Below are positions 46,066 through 54,063 of a stretch of DNA of 64,000 nt, one piece after another. Within the stretch, counting starts at the first letter, position 1; each line of letters begins with the position of its first letter. A model generated the notes under the pieces. It was not told where the DNA came from and ran no database searches. It worked only from the letters and a program-made list of their open reading frames with translations. Made by a program: the position numbers and the translations under genes. The stretch comes from Planctomycetota bacterium (GTDB lineage Bacteria; Planctomycetota; Phycisphaerae; Tepidisphaerales; Tepidisphaeraceae): contig JBCDCH010000004.1 in assembly GCA_039182125.1 (NCBI GenBank), forward strand, positions 1-64,000. The letters are read 5' to 3'.

Positions 46066-47205
46066 ATGCTCGATCGACTCCGTGAACAGTTTGCCGACGC
46101 CTTCGACCGCCCCGCCGCTTCGATCGTCCGTTCGCCCGGCCGCGTCAACCTCATCGGCGAGCACACGGATTACAACGACGGGTTCGTGTGCCCGATGGCG
46201 ATCGAGCCGAGCATCTGGTTCGCGGTCAGCGGGCGGGACGACTTCACCGTCAACGTCCGCAGCACGCTGTTCCCCGAGCAGGTCGTGACGTTCGACCTGA
46301 TGGAAACGATCACCAAAGACGAGCCGGCGTGGGGCGACTATGTCCGCGGCATGGCGGCGATGCTCAAGGGGGCGGGCATCCCGCTCTCCGGCGCCGACAT
46401 CCTCATCGACAACGACCTACCCAAGGGCGGCGGGCTTTCGAGCAGCGCCGCGCTCGAGGTCGGCACGGCGTGCTGCCTTCTCAAGGTCGCGGGACAGGAA
46501 ATCGACGCGGACCGGCTGGCGTTGCTTGCGCAGAAGGCCGAGCACGAGTTCGCCGGCGTGCCGTGCGGGATCATGGACCAGATGATCGTCGCCGACGGCC
46601 GCCAGGGCCACGCGATGCTCATGGACTGCCGCGACCTGGCCAAGACCCACGTGCCCATCGGCTCCGAGGTGTCGGTGCTGGTGATCAACACGATGGAGAG
46701 CCACAGCCTCGCCGACGGCGAGTACGCCAAGCGCCGCGCCGAATGCGAGGAAGGCGCGAAGATCCTCGGCGTCAAAGCGCTGCGTGACGCGACGATCGAG
46801 CAGGTCCAGGAGGCCGAGGGCGCGATGTCGCCCGTGGTGTTCAAACGGTGCAGGCACGTCGTCGGCGAGAACACGCGGACGGTCGAGTTCGCGGGCCTAC
46901 TGAACCAAAAGAAGTACGCCGAGGCCGGCGAGTTGATGGTCGCAAGCCACGGGAGTTTGTCGGGCGACTACGAGGTGAGCACCGATCGCCTGGACTACCT
47001 CGCCGCCAAAGCGGTCAAGCTCGACGGCGTGTACGGCGCCCGCATGACCGGCGGCGGCTTCGGCGGCTGTGTGATCGCCCTCGTCGACGCCGAACACGCC
47101 GGGCGGACGCAGACGGCGTTGACCGGGTCATTCGAGAAGCAGTTCGGCGTGAAGCCCGAGGCGTTCACGACGCGACCGGCCGGCGGCGCGGAGGTGGTGG
47201 GGTGA
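46066..47205 (+). CDS. galK: Galactokinase
   Basis: 379 residues, GHMP kinase. Substrate signature GRVNLIGEHTDYNDGFVCPM, ATP motif PKGGGLSSSAALEV, VGENTRTVEFAG, and the C-terminal MTGGGFGGCVIALVDAEH. It phosphorylates galactose at C1 in the Leloir pathway. No galT or galE adjoins it. ATG 46066 was chosen; the in-frame start upstream lies within tmk. Its stop overlaps the next GTG. Confidence 0.93.
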   Translation: MLDRLREQFADAFDRPAASIVRSPGRVNLIGEHTDYNDGFVCPMAIEPSIWFAVSGRDDFTVNVRSTLFPEQVVTFDLMETITKDEPAWGDYVRGMAAMLKGAGIPLSGADILIDNDLPKGGGLSSSAALEVGTACCLLKVAGQEIDADRLALLAQKAEHEFAGVPCGIMDQMIVADGRQGHAMLMDCRDLAKTHVPIGSEVSVLVINTMESHSLADGEYAKRRAECEEGAKILGVKALRDATIEQVQEAEGAMSPVVFKRCRHVVGENTRTVEFAGLLNQKKYAEAGELMVASHGSLSGDYEVSTDRLDYLAAKAVKLDGVYGARMTGGGFGGCVIALVDAEHAGRTQTALTGSFEKQFGVKPEAFTTRPAGGAEVVG

Positions 47206-47825
47206 GGCTTTGGTATGGCTGGCGATGGGCGATCTGGATCGCAAGTATCGGGCTGGGGTTGCTGACCACACTTTCTTTTGTAAGACCTTTCGCGGCACCG
47301 CTACTCGTCACCATCAATGCCTCTGGCGATTCGCGTTCCAGCTACCAAGTCGTCGCAAGACACGGCGTTGCGTGGTGGATAGCCGAGCATCACGAGCGGA
47401 CCGTGATCGCACCCGACACAATCCCGCCTCTCCGGCGCTCGATTGCCAAGCGAAATCCGGTTACCACCGCACTAACCGACCCGGTTCACCTGACCCGGGC
47501 GGGCTTTGGAGTGGACACTTGGAAGTCGACCGGCAAGACGACTGTCGCAAGCTCGGTCGTCGGCATCGAGAACGACATTGATGGCGACGGCCACATTCGA
47601 TTCACCCAACTTGAGCAATCAACGACGATCCGCGTTCCACTGACACTGCTGCTGCTCGTCAGTCTTTCGTCGAACGTGTTATTGGCGGCGATGGCCTCCC
47701 GCGGAAGACCCCAGCCAGGAAACTGCCCCGCCTGCGGTTACGACCTGCGGGCGACGCCGGGGCGGTGTTCGGAGTGTGGGTGGGGGCGAAAAGGCGAGGC
47801 GGCAGCGCACGAGACCCGACCGTGA
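47202..47825 (+). CDS. Membrane protein with C-terminal CPxCGYDL zinc ribbon
   Basis: 207 residues from a GTG overlapping the galK stop. Two membrane helices: about 7-26 (WAIWIASIGLGLLTTLSFV) and about 148-168 (LTLLLLVSLSSNVLLAAMAS). The end is CPACGYDLRATPGRCSECGW, the 4-Cys zinc ribbon seen in very many planctomycete proteins of unknown function. The region between the helices is probably outside the membrane. The role is unknown; it is translationally coupled to galK. Confidence 0.8.
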   Translation: MRLWYGWRWAIWIASIGLGLLTTLSFVRPFAAPLLVTINASGDSRSSYQVVARHGVAWWIAEHHERTVIAPDTIPPLRRSIAKRNPVTTALTDPVHLTRAGFGVDTWKSTGKTTVASSVVGIENDIDGDGHIRFTQLEQSTTIRVPLTLLLLVSLSSNVLLAAMASRGRPQPGNCPACGYDLRATPGRCSECGWGRKGEAAAHETRP

Positions 47826-47920
47826 GGGAGGGTGGCGGGCGGCAGCCAGCGTCTCCGTGCGTGCGTGACCAATCGACCTGAAACGGCAGCTGCCGCCACC
47901 CGCCCTTCATTACGGTCGGG
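47815..47920. repeat. Inverted repeat with 32-bp imperfect arms at gene end
   Basis: Left arm 47815-47846 (CCCGACCGTGAGGGAGGGTG...) and right arm 47889-47920 match at about 25 of 32 positions. The left arm includes the last codons and stop of the zinc-ribbon gene (47823-47825). No other copy was seen in the window. Confidence 0.55.
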
Positions 47921-47953
47921 CCTCTTGTGGAACGGGATTCCGAAGCGTCGCGG

Positions 47954-48754
47954 CTACTTCTCGACGAGATCCAACAGCTTCTGATCCACGAGCAGCGCTG
48001 GCTTTTCGTCGCGTTCCCAAGAGGGCAGGACGAAGACGCAGTGGGTGGTTGTTTGGCCGTCTGCGGTGAGGGCGAGGGTGAAGGGGCTGGGCAGGTCGTA
48101 GGTGCCGCGCTGGGTGGATTGGTTGGTACCGGTGCCTTGACCGCGGGCGTCGCCGCGTTCGTTGAGGTCGCTGAAGTTGGCACCGGCGAAGCTGCCGGCG
48201 ACGAACTGACCGTCGCCACCGAAGGCGATCTTGCTGGACGTGTAAACGTCGGTGATCATGGTTCCGGGCGCGCGAACGCCGGTGGAGGCGAAGCTCTCGC
48301 GCGTCCATGCGGTGTCGGCGAGCATCTGCTTCGTCGGCTGGACGGCAGGCCGGAACACGTCCGCCGGCTTGGTCTGGCTCCAGCGCCGCTCCAGCACGCC
48401 GGTCTCGACGCCGCCGATCTGCTTGTTGGCCTTGAACAGGTCGGTGCGTTTTCCGGCAATCTCGACGACGAGCCGGTCGGCTTCCTCGCGCCACGTCCCC
48501 GTCGGCACCGTGTCCGGATCGAACCCCGCCGGCCCGCCGATCGGCAGCCCCGCGAACACCCGCCCGTCCGTGAGAAACGTGTAGAACGCGACCTTGCGCT
48601 TAAACGTCGTGCCCCGCCACCGGTAGACCTTCGCGGCATAAATCTTGTAGCCGATCTCGCCGACGGTCTTCCGCTCGGCCTTACTCGCGGTGCTCGGAGA
48701 GACACACAGCGCGAGAAGCATGAACGCGGCAAGAGCGCTGGCCAGGAGTCGCAT
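47954..48754 (-). CDS. Chalcone-isomerase-like secreted protein
   Basis: 266 residues from ATG 48754, with a signal peptide (MRLLASALAAFMLLALCVSP). The text GEIGYKIYAAKVYRWRGTTF and KVAFYTFLTDGRVFAGLPIG is typical of bacterial chalcone-isomerase-fold proteins. From there LADTAWTRESFASTGVRAPG and FGGDGQFVAGSFAGANFSDL are less known. The protein ends with a short Lys-Leu tail (LLVDQKLLDLVEK). Its enzymatic role is not established in bacteria. An ATG 11 codons further upstream is possible. Confidence 0.65.
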   Translation of the reverse strand: MRLLASALAAFMLLALCVSPSTASKAERKTVGEIGYKIYAAKVYRWRGTTFKRKVAFYTFLTDGRVFAGLPIGGPAGFDPDTVPTGTWREEADRLVVEIAGKRTDLFKANKQIGGVETGVLERRWSQTKPADVFRPAVQPTKQMLADTAWTRESFASTGVRAPGTMITDVYTSSKIAFGGDGQFVAGSFAGANFSDLNERGDARGQGTGTNQSTQRGTYDLPSPFTLALTADGQTTTHCVFVLPSWERDEKPALLVDQKLLDLVEK

Positions 48755-48951
48755 GCCGGATGGTAAGTATTTTGCCGACCCGCACACAACGGCCTTCGCA
48801 CGACTGGCCGAAACGAAAAGTTGGCATATCGGACATGTCGGGTGTAATCCGCGGCGCCGTTTGGCCGATAGGGAGATGGAATGGATGCTTCGCTCGGCGG
48901 GTAGCGCCGATGGAGGCGGGGAATGCGACCTTGTTGATGGAGACGACCGAT

Positions 48952-49119
48952 ATGCCGGTTCAACTGATTTGTCCGAATCTTCGCTGCCGGCGTGTGCTGA
49001 ACGTGCCGGACGCCGTGCGTGGCCGGATCGTGAAGTGCCAGCACTGCTCCACGCATCTGCGCGTGCCCAAGCCGAAGATCGAAACCGTCCCGCCCGAGCC
49101 GGCCAAGAGCAACGACTGA
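48952..49119 (+). CDS. Small zinc-ribbon-like protein (55 aa)
   Basis: 55 residues from ATG 48952: MPVQLICPNLRCRRVLNVPD, then GRIVKCQHCSTHLRVPKPK. It has two pairs of Cys (CPNLRC and CQHC) as a treble-clef or ribbon zinc site, like the MJ0042-type zinc-finger heads in many Planctomycetes. A GGAG lies about 10 nt upstream. The function is unknown; standalone forms are common in this phylum. A longer in-frame start further up is possible, but it lies in text without conserved features. Confidence 0.65.
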   Translation: MPVQLICPNLRCRRVLNVPDAVRGRIVKCQHCSTHLRVPKPKIETVPPEPAKSND

Positions 49120-49125
49120 GAACCG

Positions 49126-49899
49126 TTACCTCAGCCCCATCGCTTGCAAGTTCTCAAGGCTGGTCGCTAACGAGTCGAACGGATCGCGATAACAGTGGTC
49201 CTGCTCGACGGCGTACCACTGGACGTCGGCCTCCCGTGCCGCCTCGAAGATGGCGGGCCAGTTCAGATTGCCCTGGCCGATCTCCATGTCGTAGTGGGTT
49301 TTGTCCGGGCGAATGCCCAGGTCCTTGACGTGGATCACCGGCACGCGGCCGGCGTGATCACGTAGCCACTGAGCGGGATCGCCACCGGCGTGGGCGATCC
49401 AATAGGTGTCCCACTCGAAGCAGAACCGCATGTCCAGTCGGTCGACGAGCATGTCGATCGCCCGGTCGCCGTCGAGCGCGTCATCGACCTTGGCCCACTC
49501 GTGGCTGTGGTTGTGGTAGCCAACGCGGATGCCGGCGTCAGCGTACTGACCGACGACGGCGTTGATGCTCTGGATGAACGCATCCCAATGGGCCTCGTCG
49601 AACTCGGCGGGGCTCGGGAAGTAACCACCGATCGCGGTGTAGTCGCTGCCGAGCGTTTTTTGTTTCTCGATAACCGTGTCGACATTTTCGTGGATCATCT
49701 CATGAGTCGCGCAGCAGTGCAGGCCGTGCGTGTCGAGGATGTTCCTGATCTCCTTCGGCTCGATCGGCCCGACGGCGCTGACCTGCACTGCTTTCCAACC
49801 CTGATCGGCGAGCTTCTTACACGTCGCGTCGAAGTCGGCGGCGTTCTTCGTGTAATCACGGAGCGTGTAGAGTTGGACAGCGAGTTGCGTGTCGGGCAT
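49126..49899 (-). CDS. Sugar phosphate isomerase/epimerase, TIM-barrel
   Basis: 257 residues, xylose-isomerase-like AP2Ec barrel. It starts MPDTQLAVQLYTLRDYTKNA, then HGLHCCATHEMIHE, IRVGYHNHSHEWAKVDD (metal-site His), CFEWDTYWIAHAGGDPAQWL, VPVIHVKDLGIRPDKTHYDM, and GQGNLNWPAIFEAA ending WYAVEQDHCYRDP. This is a second barrel of this type, distinct from the one at 23580. The substrate is unknown. Confidence 0.88.
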   Translation of the reverse strand: MPDTQLAVQLYTLRDYTKNAADFDATCKKLADQGWKAVQVSAVGPIEPKEIRNILDTHGLHCCATHEMIHENVDTVIEKQKTLGSDYTAIGGYFPSPAEFDEAHWDAFIQSINAVVGQYADAGIRVGYHNHSHEWAKVDDALDGDRAIDMLVDRLDMRFCFEWDTYWIAHAGGDPAQWLRDHAGRVPVIHVKDLGIRPDKTHYDMEIGQGNLNWPAIFEAAREADVQWYAVEQDHCYRDPFDSLATSLENLQAMGLR

Positions 49900-49909
49900 G
49901 CGAGCGAAA

Positions 49910-51064
49910 CTACGCCAACCCGGGCCGGCTCACAACCGTCTGACCGCTGCCTTGACCAAGCCGTTTCATCCAGGCGTTGCGGGTGTAAATCTGCCGCATG
50001 CCGTGGCGTTGGTAGAGGCGGATGGCCGGGGTGTTGGCGGCATCGACGGCGAGCGTCAGACCGTCGCAGCCCTGCGTACGCGCGGCCGATAGCGCCGCCT
50101 GCATCATCGGACCGCTCAGACCCTGCCCGCGCGCCTGGGGGACGAGACCCAGATACACGACCTCCGCCAACGGCCGATTGGGCACCCGGGCGAGCAACAC
50201 CACGCCCAACGGCTCGTCGCTACGAACAACCAACTGCCAAAACGCCGGCACGAAATCGCCCGCCGCCCGATGTCCGGCCATCACGTCATCCATCGACCGC
50301 ACGCCGGCCAACGCGGGGCAGTCGAGGCTTCCGACATACGTCTCGGCGACCGTGTCGCGAAACCTCGCGTATGCCGACTCGTCGAACGTTTCCAAGCGAA
50401 CACCGGCGGGCAGGTTCGGCGTCGGCGGGCGCGGCGGAACCTCGCGGAGCATGTAGACAAGCTCAGCGATCGGACCGAAGCCGGCCGACTTCACGATCGC
50501 GTCCAGGGCTTGGTCCTTCGGATCGGTTAGAACCTGGGCCAGTTTGTGTCCCGCATCGGCAAGACCGTCACACGCTCGGGAAAGGGCCGCCGAAGCCGCG
50601 TCGGCGATCTGGGCCGGCGGCGCGGCGGTGCAGGAGACGATCGCCGACCCGCCGGGAACGGCAATTGGCGTGGCCACGAACTTCAACCCCTCGGCCCCAC
50701 CACGATCCCCCGCCACGACTTGCATCTGCCCCAGGTCGATCTTCCGGGCCACGGCAAACCGCAAAAAATCCAGCACGGCCGCGTCCTCGGCCAACTCACC
50801 GAGACGGCCGAGCATCAGCCGAACGGCGGCGTGGATTTCGGACCGGTCGACAGGTCGGACCTGCCAATCCCCCACCGTTTCCGATTGCCGCCAGGCCAAA
50901 CCCGAGACGCGCACACCACCGTCGGTGTCGCGCGGCGGCGTTTGCGAGGCGCTGCGCTGAGCGGCAGTGGGGTTTGACAGGTCGGCCACGTCCCGAACAA
51001 TAAGGGACCCCCGCCCCCGAGCGGTAACACCATTTCGCCACGGTGGACTGTTTTTCGCCGGCAT
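49910..51064 (-). CDS. GNAT-family N-acetyltransferase (mycothiol-synthase-like form)
   Basis: 384 residues from ATG 51064. A GNAT-like N-half spans about 50-200. The C-half has the acetyl-CoA loop GLVPQARGQGLSGPMMQAAL (about 325-344) and DAANTPAIRLYQRHGMRQIY. Two GNAT domains in one chain are typical of MshD-type proteins, but no mycothiol pathway is implied here. The substrate is unknown. The gene is divergent from the signal-peptide gene at 51097, with 32 nt between the starts. Confidence 0.85.
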   Translation of the reverse strand: MPAKNSPPWRNGVTARGRGSLIVRDVADLSNPTAAQRSASQTPPRDTDGGVRVSGLAWRQSETVGDWQVRPVDRSEIHAAVRLMLGRLGELAEDAAVLDFLRFAVARKIDLGQMQVVAGDRGGAEGLKFVATPIAVPGGSAIVSCTAAPPAQIADAASAALSRACDGLADAGHKLAQVLTDPKDQALDAIVKSAGFGPIAELVYMLREVPPRPPTPNLPAGVRLETFDESAYARFRDTVAETYVGSLDCPALAGVRSMDDVMAGHRAAGDFVPAFWQLVVRSDEPLGVVLLARVPNRPLAEVVYLGLVPQARGQGLSGPMMQAALSAARTQGCDGLTLAVDAANTPAIRLYQRHGMRQIYTRNAWMKRLGQGSGQTVVSRPGLA

Positions 51065-51096
51065 GGTGGGTCCGCCCGCATGAATCAGGAGCCCGT

Positions 51097-51774
51097 ATGT
51101 CCCGCCGATCCGTCTTTGCCCGCCTGTTGCCCAACGCCCTGCTCGCCGCCGCTGTCGGAACGCTCTCGATCGCGACCCTGCTCCCGGCCGAGCCGGCACA
51201 GGCGTTCCCGACGCCCAGCAACTACCCGATCAGTTGGGAACTCGAGTTCGATTACGAGGATCCCCGTCGCATCGTCGTCGAAGTCCCCGGCGAGTCCGAG
51301 CCCAAGGCGTTTTGGTACATGACTTACCGCGTCACCAACAACACCGACGAGGAACAGCTTTTCCTGCCGGTGTTCGAGATGCTCACCAGCAGCGGCGAGG
51401 TCATCCGCTCGGATCGCGGCATCCACCCCGACGTCTTCGCCAACATCAAAGCCCGCGCCGGCGACGCCTTCCTCAAGGAGTCGCTCGACCTCAGCGGTTC
51501 GACCTTGCTCATCGGCGACGATCAGGTCCAACATGGCGTGGCGATCTGGGAAGAGCCCAACCCCGAACTCGGCAAATTCACGATCTTCATCGGCGGCCTC
51601 AGCGGCGAAGCGGCCCCGATCACCAAGCCCGACGGCGATCCCCTCCTCGACGATCAAGGCCGCCAGATCCTGCTGTTCAAGACTAAGCAGATCGACTATC
51701 GCCTGCTCGGCGACGAGATCCGCCCCGGGAACGACCCACTCGAAAAAGAGGGCGAGTCCTGGGTGATGCGGTAG
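51097..51774 (+). CDS. Secreted protein, no family recognised
   Basis: 225 residues, ATG 51097 with GGAG 7 nt before it. The signal spans RSVFARLLPNALLAAAVGTL to AQAF, cleaved near AEPAQA. The mature part is beta-rich and acidic (WELEFDYEDPRRIVVEVPGE, then FWYMTYRVTNNTDEEQLFLP), and the NNTxEEQLFLP form resembles Ig-like folds. A periplasmic role is inferred. The gene lies 48 nt before rpmA on the same strand and may be read with it. Confidence 0.72.
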   Translation: MSRRSVFARLLPNALLAAAVGTLSIATLLPAEPAQAFPTPSNYPISWELEFDYEDPRRIVVEVPGESEPKAFWYMTYRVTNNTDEEQLFLPVFEMLTSSGEVIRSDRGIHPDVFANIKARAGDAFLKESLDLSGSTLLIGDDQVQHGVAIWEEPNPELGKFTIFIGGLSGEAAPITKPDGDPLLDDQGRQILLFKTKQIDYRLLGDEIRPGNDPLEKEGESWVMR

Positions 51775-51822
51775 CCCGCCCGCCCGGCGCGCCTAACATG
51801 CCGGCCCAGCACGGAGAACCCA

Positions 51823-52071
51823 ATGGCACATAAAAAAGGTCAAGGCAGCACCAAGAACGGTCGGGATTCCAACCCGCAGTACCTCGGCGTCAAGGCATAC
51901 GGCGGCGAAGTCGTCAAGGCCGGCTCCATCATCATCCGCCAACGCGGCACCAAGTGGCACCCCGGCTACAACGTCGGCCAGGGCAAGGACGACACGCTCT
52001 TCGCCCTCATCCCCGGCCGCGTCGAGTTCGCCGGCAAGAAAATCCACGTCCGCGAACTCGAAACCGCCTAA
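51823..52071 (+). CDS. rpmA: 50S ribosomal protein L27
   Basis: 82 residues, normal for L27: [20 protein letters not shown], then [20 protein letters not shown] and [18 protein letters not shown]. The N-terminal tail reaches the peptidyl transferase centre. Its L21 partner gene (rplU) is not next to it. The terminator at 52103-52127 closes it. The next gene on this strand is obg, but tspO on the opposite strand lies between. Confidence 0.96.
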   Translation: MAHKKGQGSTKNGRDSNPQYLGVKAYGGEVVKAGSIIIRQRGTKWHPGYNVGQGKDDTLFALIPGRVEFAGKKIHVRELETA

Positions 52072-52102
52072 CCGCCCGACCGAGTCAACGACCTAAGCAA
52101 AG

Positions 52103-52127
52103 CCCACGCCTTCAGGCGTGGGTTTTT
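52103..52127. terminator. REP-like hairpin with T-tract: rpmA terminator
   Basis: CCCACGCCTTCAGGCGTGGG (52103-52122) directly followed by TTTTT (52123-52127). It lies 32 nt after the rpmA stop, so it is an intrinsic terminator made of one unit of the dispersed REP-like family. The convergent tspO stop is only 9 nt away. Confidence 0.88.
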
Positions 52128-52135
52128 CGCTGAGC

Positions 52136-52597
52136 TCAACGATTCAGCCACCAGATACCCGTCGCCACACTCGTCGCGTAGACGATCCATGCGAGGTACG
52201 GGACAAGCAGCCAGCCAGCGATGGCGTCTTTCCGGAAGAACGCCGCGATGGTCGCGATGAGCGTCACCGACGCAAGCCACATGATCACCAGCCCGCCGAC
52301 AACGGATTCACCCGCGAAGAACACCGGCGTGAACGCCCCGGCCACGGCAAGGTGAATCACGAACAACCAAGTCGGCACGCCAAAGCCGACCTTCCGCCAG
52401 ACCCGCCACGCGGCCACGCTCATCAGCACGACGTTGAGCGTCCACGCCGGGCCGAACACCCAACCCGGCGGTGCCCAGCTCGGTTGAGTAAGTTGCTGAT
52501 ACCACGAACCGTCGCCGGTGACCGTCAGCAACGTGCCGCTGAAGATCACCGCAGCGACAAGGAGAAACCAGCCGAGCAGCGCGAGCCACGATCGCAT
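52136..52597 (-). CDS. TspO/MBR-family membrane protein
   Basis: 153 residues, five predicted membrane helices. TspO text: YQQLTQPSWAPPGWVFGPAW, TLNVVLMSVAAWRVWRKVGF, LFVIHLAVAGAFTPVFFAG and WLLVPYLAWIVYATSVAT. The conserved W-x2-P-x2-W/F turn and the later Trp and Tyr residues for tetrapyrrole binding are visible. Relatives bind porphyrins or cholesterol; the bacterial roles vary. It sits on the opposite strand between rpmA and obg. Confidence 0.88.
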   Translation of the reverse strand: MRSWLALLGWFLLVAAVIFSGTLLTVTGDGSWYQQLTQPSWAPPGWVFGPAWTLNVVLMSVAAWRVWRKVGFGVPTWLFVIHLAVAGAFTPVFFAGESVVGGLVIMWLASVTLIATIAAFFRKDAIAGWLLVPYLAWIVYATSVATGIWWLNR

Positions 52598-52618
52598 GGG
52601 CCGACCATACACTTCTGT

Positions 52619-53623
52619 ATGCTCGTCGACGAAGCGGAGATTTACGTGAAGGCCGGCGACGGCGGAGACGGGGCGGTCTCGTTCCGGCGAGAAAAGTTCG
52701 TTCCCTACGGCGGGCCCGATGGCGGAGATGGTGGCGATGGCGGGTCGATCATCTTCGTCGCCGACCCCAACCGCAACACGCTCACCGAGTTCGCCGGCAA
52801 GCACCACTGGCGGGCCGACAACGGCAAGCCCGGCAGCGGCAAGAAGTGCTACGGCCGATCCGGCGAAGACATGATCTTGCGCGTCCCGCCGGGGACGCTC
52901 GTCCGTGACCTCGACCTCGGCCTCGACATCGCCGATCTCGACGAAGTCGGCAAACAGGTCACCATCGCCCAGGGCGGCAAGGGCGGACAGGGCAACTACC
53001 ACTTCAAGTCCAGCACCAACCAGGCCCCGCGCCAGTTCGGCCCCGGCGAGAAAGGCGTCGAACGCAACCTCCGCCTCGTACTCAAGCTCATCGCCGACGT
53101 CGGCCTCGTCGGGTTACCAAACGCCGGCAAGTCGACCTTCCTCGGGGCCGTGAGCCACGCCAAGCCGCGGGCTGCGGACTACCCCTTCACCACGCTCGAA
53201 CCCAGCCTCGGCATCGTCGAACTCGACACCGAACGCACCCTCACCCTCGCCGACATCCCCGGCCTGATCGAAGGTGCCGCCGGCGGTGCGGGCCTCGGCC
53301 ACGACTTCCTCAAGCACATCGACCGCTGCAAGGTCATCCTCCACCTGGTCGACCTCTACCCCCTCGACCAGTCCGACCCGATCAAGGCCTACCACACCAT
53401 CCGCACAGAGCTCGAGGATTTCTCCACCGACCTCGCCGCCAAGCCCGAGATCGTCGCCGCCAACAAGATGGACCTGGGCATCGAAGAAGACGACACCCTC
53501 GACCAACTCCGAGCCGCCCTGCCCAACACGAAAGTCTTCCCCATCAGCGGCGCGACAGGCGAAGGCATCCGCCCGGTGCTGGAAGAACTCTGGAAACGCG
53601 TGCACGGCGACGAGGAGGGGTGA
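52619..53623 (+). CDS. obg: GTPase Obg/CgtA
   Basis: 334 residues. The glycine-rich Obg domain is YVKAGDGGDGAVSFRREKFV with GGPDGGDGGDGG (1-155), then the G domain: G1 GLPNAGKST, DYPFTTLEP (G2), DIPGLIEGA (G3), ANKMDLG (G4), SGATGEG (G5). It is a ribosome-associated GTPase. Long Obg variants carry a C-terminal domain; here none is present. ATG 52619 was chosen; upstream frame text overlaps tspO. Confidence 0.94.
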   Translation: MLVDEAEIYVKAGDGGDGAVSFRREKFVPYGGPDGGDGGDGGSIIFVADPNRNTLTEFAGKHHWRADNGKPGSGKKCYGRSGEDMILRVPPGTLVRDLDLGLDIADLDEVGKQVTIAQGGKGGQGNYHFKSSTNQAPRQFGPGEKGVERNLRLVLKLIADVGLVGLPNAGKSTFLGAVSHAKPRAADYPFTTLEPSLGIVELDTERTLTLADIPGLIEGAAGGAGLGHDFLKHIDRCKVILHLVDLYPLDQSDPIKAYHTIRTELEDFSTDLAAKPEIVAANKMDLGIEEDDTLDQLRAALPNTKVFPISGATGEGIRPVLEELWKRVHGDEEG

Positions 53624-53664
53624 GATGACCCCACACCGGTCGTGGCTCGCGCATCAGCCGCAAT

Positions 53665-54033
53665 ATGATCTATACGATGCCCGACGAATATCCCACTGAC
53701 GCGGACGGCGAATCACTGCGTCGGCTAGCCGAGACAGGATCGGACATGTCCAAGCCGATGTATATCAACTTTCAAGTGGCGATGCCCGACGAAGCATCGG
53801 CCGACAAGCTTGCCGACGCAGCTCGGAAGCTCGGCTATCACGTGGCGGTTTACGACAGTCCGGAGTGCAGTCTTCCGTGGACGACAGAATGCTCATGCCG
53901 CATGCTCGCGACCTACGACGGGGTCGGTGCGGTCCAGGACGAACTCGCCGAGTTGAGTCGACCTCATGGCGGCCACCCTGACGGATGGGGAACCTATGGC
54001 AACGGACCAAACGGACAACCAAACGTGAAGTGA
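53665..54033 (+). CDS. RraB-like (ribonuclease E inhibitor) domain protein
   Basis: 122 residues. The end is ECSCRMLATYDGVGAVQDEL followed by AELSRPHGGHPDGWGTYGN: the DGWG-type ending of RraB domains, and the N-half alpha/beta text MYINFQVAMPDEASADKLAD. In E. coli RraB inhibits RNase E. Whether it does so here is unknown; the domain is also found in unrelated small proteins, some next to toxins. The start may be one of two near ATGs (53665 or 53677). Confidence 0.72.
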   Translation: MIYTMPDEYPTDADGESLRRLAETGSDMSKPMYINFQVAMPDEASADKLADAARKLGYHVAVYDSPECSLPWTTECSCRMLATYDGVGAVQDELAELSRPHGGHPDGWGTYGNGPNGQPNVK

Positions 54034-54063
54034 TGGACATCCGGCCCTCGTTAGACTGTCCCC

